Position numbers and translations under genes: made by a program
Virus record (IMG/VR): IMGVR_UViG_3300036851_000339
Coordinates: 1-64,000 of that record
Origin: a virus
Reading direction: 5' to 3' (one strand)
Length of the DNA: 64,000 bases
Shown: in pieces, positions 58,629 through 64,000 of the stretch
Layout: every line of letters begins with the position of its first letter
How positions within the stretch are numbered: position 1 is the stretch's first letter
The notes under the pieces: generated by a model
The model's input: only the letters and a program-made list of their open reading frames with translations
Databases searched by the model: none
What the model was told of the DNA's origin: nothing

Positions 58629-59319
58629 TCCGAGCCAAGTGCTAATACATTCCATCCATCTTATTGAGTAAATAAGTAAGTAGATGGATCGAGGAGTGGA
58701 TCGACACTCCTCACTAGAGTCATAAACTCCACTGAGCAATGTAGATTACCTTTTGATACTTGAAAAACGGTAATGGCTAAGGTATAAAAGAAATGGCGAT
58801 GATCTCAAGGTAGAAACCACCGCCATTGTTAATGAAGTATTTCCAGGAGCATTATCCTACAAATGATTCTGAATAACAAGCGCCATTCCTTCATTTGTAT
58901 GATTAGCTATAGACCTTCCTTCTGGTCTTCCCTATGTTCCAATGCTACAGAGATAAGGGCTGTAGTAGTTCCACCTAGTGAAATAAGGCTCTCTTCGGAG
59001 TTTCCAGGCAACGGGCTGGTAGTAGATCCAGTTTTAACGCGGGGCAACGTCCTGGTCCACAAGTCACTGCAAATAAAAGCCTTAGCATAAGCTAAAAGCG
59101 TGGAAACATAGTATTAGCCATATCTGGAAATAACAAATAGAACCGCAGATCTCTCTTGTGTAATAGGTGACAAGGGATGGCCCCAGTCTACCTATAGATG
59201 TAAGAAGCTATACTTTAATAGGGCCACACCTTTCGATGTGGACTAATTAAAAGATAGCCCTTTTATGATGACTATAAAATTATGATTGGGCTTTCGTCGC
59301 AGGAACGACGGTGGGGATC
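58586..59319 (-). ncRNA. Putative large structured non-coding RNA
   Basis: About 730 nt with no supported gene on either strand but many hairpins: GAGGAGTG/CACTCCTC (58691-58712), AATGGCG/CGCCATT (58792-58798 with 58821-58827), CTACAG/CTGTAG near 58945-58965, TTAGC/GCTAA near 59082-59096, CCACA/TGTGG near 59223-59241 and CGTCG/CGACG near 59296-59310. It lies between a 40-residue gene and an intrinsic terminator on the minus strand. Size and proximity to tRNA genes recall phage GOLLD and ROOL RNAs, but no specific family was recognised. Confidence 0.45.
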
Positions 59320-59442
59320 TTATTTCAGATCTTTTAGCTGAGTCGCTAGATTGAGAATTAGATCCAAATTCATCTTGCGGATCTCTCTTATGGAGAAGAG
59401 ACCACTATCCATGATTAGGTCAATCGCGTCTGAGAGAGCCAT
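59320..59442 (-). CDS. 40-residue hypothetical protein
   Basis: Short gene with GGAG six nt before the ATG. Amphipathic helical sequence (MALSDAIDLIMDSGLF...). It precedes the non-coding region. A 31-codon frame just upstream (starting near 59511) has only a weak ribosome binding site and is not called. Function unknown. Confidence 0.55.
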   Translation of the reverse strand: MALSDAIDLIMDSGLFSIREIRKMNLDLILNLATQLKDLK

Positions 59443-59573
59443 ATAGTTCTCCAAATCTTCCCTCTATATGGAAGGAGTCTGCCTCTTGTTGTGAGTGTTC
59501 TCCAGAGATATTCATATCTATCTCTGGAGGAAATGATGGAGATATAGACTATCATATCTGATCCTCCATAAAT

Positions 59574-59610
59574 AAAAAAAAGTAACACCCGATGTTACTC
59601 ACGTGTTACT
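59574..59610 (-). terminator. Intrinsic terminator built from AGTAACAC
   Basis: AGTAACAC (minus strand) pairs with GTGTTACT, followed by a run of eight T. It ends the operon whose last gene is at 59635. Its stem is made of the AGTAACA unit that is repeated in many intergenic sites. Confidence 0.8.
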
Positions 59611-59634
59611 CTCCATGTTACTTCTTGTTACTAT

Positions 59635-60060
59635 CTATCTCCCCTTTAAATAAGGGAGAGTAGGAACAACTCTAAACAGACACTTAGACTCATAAGCCTT
59701 AAATGGCTTTCCATCTTTTAGAAGCCATACTGAGAATACACACTCTCTGCCAGCGTTATCTTCTGATGGGAGCCTATCTATCTGATTCATCCCTAGATGG
59801 ATGGAGTAAGGCTCATCTGTGCCGTCATCGAATAGGATCTCAATGGCATCACCAAGTCCAGCCGCAGGCCAGGGACCTCTGCTAACTATCACATCCTCTG
59901 AGGTCTCAAACTCCTTTACCTCATCCTTGTGCATATATGGGATGAGGAGTCTGAAAGCCCCTGCGTTGGTGGAGAGGAAGAAGGCTCCCTTTTTGGCTTG
60001 ATCTGTCTGCCAGAAGTTGGTCTTGATGATATCAGGTCCATCATTTTCTATTATCACCAT
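59635..60060 (-). CDS. Hypothetical protein
   Basis: 141 residues with GGAGG before the ATG. Beta-rich with an acidic surface; Trp-containing motif SRGPWPAAGLGDAIEILFD in the middle (about 60-78). Last gene before a terminator. No family recognised. Confidence 0.6.
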   Translation of the reverse strand: MVIIENDGPDIIKTNFWQTDQAKKGAFFLSTNAGAFRLLIPYMHKDEVKEFETSEDVIVSRGPWPAAGLGDAIEILFDDGTDEPYSIHLGMNQIDRLPSEDNAGRECVFSVWLLKDGKPFKAYESKCLFRVVPTLPYLKGR

Positions 60061-60083
60061 TTCGAGCCTCCGACTTTAAGTAA

Positions 60084-60167
60084 CTAAATATCTCTCCTGA
60101 TATTCTCCATCCCCCAATGAAGAAGAGGATTGACAGGAGAGCGGCTATCAACCACGTTTGGGTCATA
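60084..60167 (-). CDS. 27-residue membrane peptide
   Basis: AAGGAGG lies before the ATG. Hydrophobic core (WLIAALLSILFF) followed by a charged tail. Function unknown. Confidence 0.45.
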   Translation of the reverse strand, partial: YDPNVVDSRSPVNPLLHWGMENIRRDI

Positions 60168-60216
60168 GAAAAGACCTCCTTGGCCACCTTATATCATAGA
60201 GGGCCAGCGATGTCAT

Positions 60217-60390
60217 CTATTCCCCACCTTTATCCTCTTCGTCCTCATCCTCCATCTCTCTCGCTCCTCTCTCATATAGCCTGCCTCTTTTGTCATCCTC
60301 AATCTCAGTCTGGACCCCTTTTGACAGTCCTATGCTGATGATGATGAAGAAGAGAGCGGCTATGACGGCTCCTATGATCAGCCAGATCAT
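60217..60390 (-). CDS. 57-residue single-pass membrane protein
   Basis: Starts at the ATG at 60390, which has GGAGGTG seven nt upstream; the longer frame begins inside the terminator. N-terminal membrane segment (about 2-22) and a long charged, acidic tail. Might be a spanin-like or accessory membrane protein; not identified. Confidence 0.55.
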   Translation of the reverse strand: MIWLIIGAVIAALFFIIISIGLSKGVQTEIEDDKRGRLYERGAREMEDEDEEDKGGE

Positions 60391-60408
60391 ATATTCACCT
60401 CCAGACAT

Positions 60409-60440
60409 AAAAATAGGCCCTCAGCGGAAGCCAAGGGCCT
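60409..60440 (-). terminator. Intrinsic terminator
   Basis: AGGCCCT and AGGGCCT pair over seven bases, followed on the minus strand by ATTTTT. It ends the transcript of the 55-residue gene at 60520. Confidence 0.7.
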
Positions 60441-60519
60441 TTGAGTCAATGTTCCTGATGCAAGCGGAGACTCTAACGCCTCCAGGAAGCCCATCCATCA
60501 GATGAGCAACCTGGAACTG

Positions 60520-60687
60520 TTAAGCCTTAAAAGTGGGCAGGTTGTAAGACTGCTCTGAGGAAAACCAAAGGATGATGTTCTGCTTTCTTGTAAGCTCGAA
60601 CCTCATCCTTTTGATGTTAACGCCATGAACCTTAAGGAAATGGCCTAATTCTTCGACGCTCTTCATTTGCTTAATATAGCCTTTCAT
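60520..60687 (-). CDS. 55-residue hypothetical protein
   Basis: GGAGG lies four nt before the ATG. Basic, with a helix (SVEELGHFLKVHGVNIKR) followed by a beta-like RFELTRKQNIILWF. Directly downstream of the operator-like palindrome at 60709. Function unknown. Confidence 0.6.
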   Translation of the reverse strand: MKGYIKQMKSVEELGHFLKVHGVNIKRMRFELTRKQNIILWFSSEQSYNLPTFKA

Positions 60688-60708
60688 CTGACCTCCATAA
60701 ATAGTGAA

Positions 60709-60736
60709 GTCCGCATATATATTAATACATGCAGAC
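60709..60736 (-). promoter_or_regulatory. Operator-like palindrome, second copy
   Basis: GTCCGCATATATATTAATAC then ATGCAGAC: an imperfect copy of the palindrome at 46087-46116, with the same ATGTATTAATA core on the minus strand. It precedes the 55-residue gene and follows a GAGAAA/TTTCTC hairpin region (60754-60795), as at the first copy. Confidence 0.5.
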
Positions 60737-60798
60737 TTGAGTGATTATTAGAGTCTCAAAGAGAAAATTTCTCCCTGAAAAGAGAAAGCTTCTCCAAA

Positions 60799-61236
60799 TT
60801 ATGATGCTAACCTCTTGAGGATAAAAGCCTTAGACGGCTTCGACCCCCCTTCTCTTTTAGGTCCCGGCCTGATCCTATATCCTCCAGCCTTAGCCTTTAA
60901 CTCAGATTTCCCTTTTCTAGACAAATCACTTTGTCTTACAAAGTTAATATCCGAATCCTGACACCTATTCGAGTTGAGGCTTCTCTCATATCGCTGATAC
61001 TCCTCTGAGTCTTCGATATCAGATAGCCTTGTCTCCAGATCCCTTCGTCTCTTCTTCATAGCCCTAAGCGCTGACTTGGAGTAGAAGAGAGGAGAAGAGA
61101 TCTTTTGATAGAGATCATCGAGTATGGACTCTATCTCAGCTTTGGATAAGTCCAGGATTCTCGATCTGTATTTAGGTTTTGGCTTTTGGGTTGAGGCTGG
61201 ATCAGGCGAGATGAATACTTGTGGTATTTCTCGCAT
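60799..61236 (-). CDS. Basic hypothetical protein
   Basis: 145 residues, strongly basic, with a helical middle (ALRAMKKRRRDLETRLSDIE) and a C-terminal basic tail. The start uses GGGATTAAACAAATG. DNA or RNA binding is plausible; no family recognised. Confidence 0.6.
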   Translation of the reverse strand: MREIPQVFISPDPASTQKPKPKYRSRILDLSKAEIESILDDLYQKISSPLFYSKSALRAMKKRRRDLETRLSDIEDSEEYQRYERSLNSNRCQDSDINFVRQSDLSRKGKSELKAKAGGYRIRPGPKREGGSKPSKAFILKRLAS

Positions 61237-61343
61237 TTGTTTAATCCCTTGTTGTTACTTCTGTTACTCCATATCTAAGCTGAGGCTTTGATAGTAGGTA
61301 ATCTGAGTAACGTAAATCCGACTTAGAGTAGTTACTTAAAAAC

Positions 61344-61380
61344 TAAAAAAAGTAACATAGTGGTAAGCTATGTTACTCTC
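61344..61380 (-). terminator. Strong intrinsic terminator
   Basis: AGTAACATAG pairs perfectly over ten bases with CTATGTTACT, followed on the minus strand by a T run. A CT dinucleotide repeat (61377-61391) borders it. It ends the transcript from the gene at 61394. Confidence 0.85.
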
Positions 61381-61393
61381 TCTCTCTCTCTTG

Positions 61394-61624
61394 TCAATAC
61401 GAGCCATATACTATCAATGTCATATGGCCCGCTTTGCCGTGGTAATCTATCAAGCGATTATTGCAGTTAAGCAGGGTAACGACATACGCTACAGTGCCAA
61501 CCTTTTCATCTATCCAGCGAATATGATTTTCTAAACTCTTTTCGTCAACCGCTCCCTCTATCAAACTTCTGTTCAGTTTAGTGGAAGCGGGAACATACTT
61601 TGGATGAAGGTCATCTAACAGCAT
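61394..61624 (-). CDS. Hypothetical protein
   Basis: 76 residues from the ATG at 61624 (AAAGGG plus TTAAACAAATG context). Alpha/beta; ends HMTLIVYGSY. Followed by a strong terminator. Function unknown. Confidence 0.6.
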   Translation of the reverse strand: MLLDDLHPKYVPASTKLNRSLIEGAVDEKSLENHIRWIDEKVGTVAYVVTLLNCNNRLIDYHGKAGHMTLIVYGSY

Positions 61625-61710
61625 TTGTTTAACCCTTTCTATAGTTAACTTCAAATTCTTCAGTGTAGGCTCAATGAGTAGCTTTTCCCATAAATGGGCG
61701 TAGCCCTAAG

Positions 61711-62658
61711 TTAATCGTTGGATGATGTGGCAGCCATACTCAATTGAGCAATGGCTTTTGTAACGTTGGCCAATGGAGCGGTAAATTCCATTGGGAGAGC
61801 TGACTTTTCGGATTCGATGAAGGCATTAAGTTTGGCCTGATCGGTCAGATCATTCTTGACCTTAGCCAGCAACTCTCTGATGCCTGCATAGAGAAGACCT
61901 CGGAAGCGAACAGTACACAGAGCTTGGACAAATTCGACAGGCCATTCAAAACGTGAATCGCCTGCCTCGCCTGTTAGAGCACTCTTGATACTCTCACGGC
62001 TTTGGGAATCACCTGTGACAATCGCCTGTGTTAGTGACGCTACTAACTCGATTCCCTTGTAGAGCCGTTCCCCCGCCTTGCCGTGTTGGACAAGGTAAGT
62101 GGGCTGGATGCGAATGCCCCAGTTCTTTGCTTCGTCTGTCCCAATGGCAGTTGCGCCCTGAAAGCCCTTACCTCCATTTTCCGAGAGAGCGGCTGACCGT
62201 CTCTCTACGCCCTTTTTACTCTTTTTGACCTGTCCAAAGAACAGGACATTCGGAAGAGTGTAAAGGCACTCAAGCAGGTATTTGGCGGAGTTGGTAACTG
62301 CAACGTGAGCTGGAATGGAATACCTAATCCCATCCTCATCTTTCGCATTTATCTCAATTGGGGTGTCTCTATCGCCCATTGGAGCGAGCCCGCCAACCCA
62401 ACTGAGAAATGATGGCTCTAACTCTTCAGCCAGTACCTCACCTATCTCTTTGTGTGATCGCTGAATTGACTTTAACTCAGTGATAAGGTGATCTCGGTCA
62501 GCCCCAAAGGCAGTCAGGTACTCAATCAGTTTCGCCCGTGTATAGGATACTTCGGAAAGCGTCGTGATTGAGGTTGACTGTGTGGAGACCTTTTTGGCCG
62601 GAGTTCGTTTTAAAGACTCAAGCAGTGCAATCGCGTCTCTCTGAGTTTCATTTTCCAT
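61711..62658 (-). CDS. Hypothetical protein
   Basis: 315 residues from the ATG at 62658, preceded by GGAG and the ATTAAACAAATG context; an extension to 62691 is rejected. N-terminal helical region (1-100), Lys/Gly-rich loop near 150-165 and a helical C-terminus. It is the first gene of the minus-strand block and may be expressed early. Its base use (more C and G at third positions) differs slightly from its neighbours. Function unknown. Confidence 0.65.
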   Translation of the reverse strand: MENETQRDAIALLESLKRTPAKKVSTQSTSITTLSEVSYTRAKLIEYLTAFGADRDHLITELKSIQRSHKEIGEVLAEELEPSFLSWVGGLAPMGDRDTPIEINAKDEDGIRYSIPAHVAVTNSAKYLLECLYTLPNVLFFGQVKKSKKGVERRSAALSENGGKGFQGATAIGTDEAKNWGIRIQPTYLVQHGKAGERLYKGIELVASLTQAIVTGDSQSRESIKSALTGEAGDSRFEWPVEFVQALCTVRFRGLLYAGIRELLAKVKNDLTDQAKLNAFIESEKSALPMEFTAPLANVTKAIAQLSMAATSSND

Positions 62659-62689
62659 TTGTTTAATCTCCAAAATGGAAAAGCCACTC

Positions 62690-63290
62690 ATTCAACCTAC
62701 ACTTATACTATAGCTTTATGGTAGTATCGGACTGGAGCTGCGTCCCGCCTGCCCTATAGTGATGAGGTAGCTAGTGAAGTAGCGACCGGGCAGATGCTAA
62801 CCCTACACTCTCCCAAAGGCAGAGAGTCTACAAGGTAGCTGACGAAAGGCGTTTCCATCTGACGCCGGTCTCGAATTGAGATATGCAAATTGCTGGCATC
62901 AGGTGGCGCTCCACATTGTTGGGTTCAATCTGCCCTTGCATCAGGCAATCCCCCGAACCCGTCTAAAGAGGGGACATCGCACACGTGAAACAGGTGTGCA
63001 ATCTCGCGCGTCAGTTGCGCGCAGACCGGAGACTACCACCTTTTTCCCCACAGTCAAGACTTTTCTTTTCTACACTATAAATAAAGTACTTTGTATTATA
63101 AAGTATAGATTTTAAAGGACTTACAACTGACCGATCGGTAGGTAAATTCCCCCCATCTCCTCAAAACTCATACTAAAGACCGATAGTCCAAAACACCGAA
63201 TAATCTGATCAATTACGCACCTGGGCAGCGCCCCCAGTAGACAATCTACAGGAATCATACGGAAGACCTAAACACCTATCCACCCATCCA
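62690..63290. other. Non-coding region between divergent gene blocks
   Basis: About 600 nt without a supported gene. It contains hairpins: CTGCCC/GGGCAG (62748-62793), GGCGT/ACGCC (62848-62866), GCACAC/GTGTGC (62979-62998) and CGCGC/GCGCG (63004-63020), an AT-rich stretch (63070-63115) and the palindrome ACCGATCGGT (63130-63139), a half-site pair typical of TetR-type operators. Being the divide between the minus-strand operons and the plus-strand genes to the right, it is the likely place of early promoters or an origin. Confidence 0.4.
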
Positions 63291-63294
63291 CCTG

Positions 63295-63702
63295 TTATCC
63301 TATATACATATAGATATATAGATATAATAATATATAGATAGATAGACCTGTCTTCCAGGGGACTTGTCCCAAGGGGTATATAGGATGGGGGTTGGATGCG
63401 TTACCAACATCAGAGATATTTTTTTTTTGGTTTTCCTCTATATACGCAACTAGACATACTTCGATGTTTGAGTTACTACACCTAATATAACAGAGGAAAT
63501 AAATGGACAGGACCGGCAGGGCATAAAATGGCTCAATCACACTTCCTTTAAGGAATTCCCTTTTCTTGCTTGGCCTAAAGCCAGAATAGCATGGATTTTC
63601 CAATCTGTCAAAATAAACCCCACCTCCCTCAACAAAATCGTTAAAATCCCTTGTAACTTCCCTAACTTGTGCTATAACACAATCCTGAACTACTAATTTC
63701 AT
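63295..63702 (-). CDS. Doubtful hypothetical protein
   Basis: Up to 135 residues. The N-terminal 90 residues look protein-like, but the C-terminal part is a translated AT-rich repeat (Tyr/Ile), and no clear ribosome binding site precedes the ATG. May be a degraded or shortened gene. Confidence 0.35.
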   Translation of the reverse strand: MKLVVQDCVIAQVREVTRDFNDFVEGGGVYFDRLENPCYSGFRPSKKREFLKGSVIEPFYALPVLSIYFLCYIRCSNSNIEVCLVAYIEENQKKNISDVGNASNPHPIYPLGQVPWKTGLSIYILLYLYIYMYIG

Positions 63703-63741
63703 AATAGTTCGCCAGTAATAACACAGAAGTAAGGAGAAGTA

Positions 63742-63954
63742 ATGTCACATAATCAAGATCGTTTACTACAATTTTTCGAATATTCCCATCTTCCAGAGCG
63801 TCTTCAGAGAATCTCGATGTCATTCCATAATTTGGCTAGATGGATGTGCGATGAATTACCACAAAATCCAGAAAGAACAGTAGCTCTTCGAAAATTACTA
63901 GAAGCCAAGGATTGTGCAGTTCGAGCATCTCTCTACAAAGAGGAGACGAAATGA
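63742..63954 (+). CDS. Acb2-like anti-CBASS cyclic-nucleotide sponge
   Basis: 70 residues with AAGGAG before the ATG. It matches the Acb2/Tad1-hairpin family in length and pattern: an aromatic start (LLQFFEYSHLPERLQRIS), a central LARW helix, then PERTVALRKLLEAKDCAVRA near the C-terminus, where family members have xx(Q/E)RTxALRKLxEAxxxAxxA. Acb2 sequesters the cyclic di- and trinucleotides made by CBASS and so blocks abortive infection. It is the first plus-strand gene after the non-coding divide, fitting early expression. Its stop overlaps the next start (ATGA). Confidence 0.75.
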   Translation: MSHNQDRLLQFFEYSHLPERLQRISMSFHNLARWMCDELPQNPERTVALRKLLEAKDCAVRASLYKEETK

Positions 63955-64000
63955 GTGTAACAGTCCCAACTAGACAACTATCAGATTCTATCGCCAACCG
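63951..64000 (+). CDS. Start of a gene cut off by the window edge
   Basis: ATG overlapping the Acb2 stop (ATGA); 16 codons are visible (MSVTVPTRQLSDSIAN). Too short to identify. Probably coupled to the anti-CBASS gene and part of the same operon. Confidence 0.5.
   Translation, partial: MSVTVPTRQLSDSIAN

Noticed and set aside
59443-59535. Small frames upstream of the 40-residue gene
   Set aside because: A 31-codon and a 46-codon frame overlap each other; the first lacks a good ribosome binding site and the second has atypical Arg/Trp-rich composition.
63302-63345. AT repeat as possible CRISPR or tandem array
   Set aside because: Only irregular TATAGA/ATATA microsatellite; no repeat-spacer pattern. 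No CRISPR array was seen anywhere in the window.

Overview
The window is a phage genome, nearly complete: about 64 kb with portal at the left edge and, at the right edge, the first plus-strand genes of what looks like the block that leads back to it. It reads as a short-tailed (podovirus-like) phage: portal, scaffold, major capsid protein, two connector/adaptor-type proteins, a very large tail nozzle-type protein and three internal (ejected) virion proteins including one of 2441 residues. No sheath, tape measure or tail tube gene was recognised and there is no phage RNA polymerase. A Gram-negative host is suggested by a phage-encoded signal-peptide beta-barrel protein ending in Phe. A tyrosine integrase beside a 42-nt copy of the 5' half of a bacterial tRNA-Thr(CGT) gene points to a temperate ancestry.

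Layout. 1-2.1 kb: portal, then a promoter and short terminated transcript. 2.1-3.8 kb (minus): two small genes and the integrase. 3.8-4.5 kb: att-like tRNA half, a dense set of mutually exclusive hairpins, a terminator and the promoter of the structural operon. 4.5-30.06 kb (plus): virion genes. 30.06-31.15 kb: HNH endonuclease and a P1 Lyz-type endolysin. 31.1-46.9 kb (minus): small genes, a uracil-DNA-glycosylase/DNA polymerase A fusion, a P-loop ATPase, a putative PD-(D/E)XK nuclease, HTH and ParB-like regulators. 47-54.4 kb (minus): accessory operon containing E1-like, E2-like and JAB/MPN genes. 54.4-55.8 kb: tRNA and tRNA-like genes, three of them followed directly by long stem-loops. 55.8-58.5 kb: T4-type RNA ligase and small genes. 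58.6-59.3 kb: about 730 nt of apparently non-coding, hairpin-rich sequence ending in an intrinsic terminator. 59.3-62.7 kb: more small minus-strand genes. 62.7-63.3 kb: non-coding. 63.7 kb to end (plus): an Acb2-type anti-CBASS protein and the start of another gene.

The most unusual content is (i) an apparent ubiquitin-like conjugation cassette (E1, E2-like with a zinc-rich tail, JAB isopeptidase, and two upstream proteins whose C-termini end in Gly-Gly plus one or three residues); (ii) an Acb2-like sponge for CBASS signals in the same genome, which matters because type II CBASS itself uses E1/E2 and JAB proteins; (iii) repeated tRNA plus stem-loop units and a large putative structured RNA; (iv) a giant virion protein with a zinc-protease motif and two ADP-ribosyltransferase-like modules. 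Many genes are very short; several below 60 codons have strong ribosome binding sites and are annotated here, eight of them encoding small membrane proteins. Regulation appears to use at least two repeated operator-like dyads. All functional statements come from motif recognition by eye; no database search was run.
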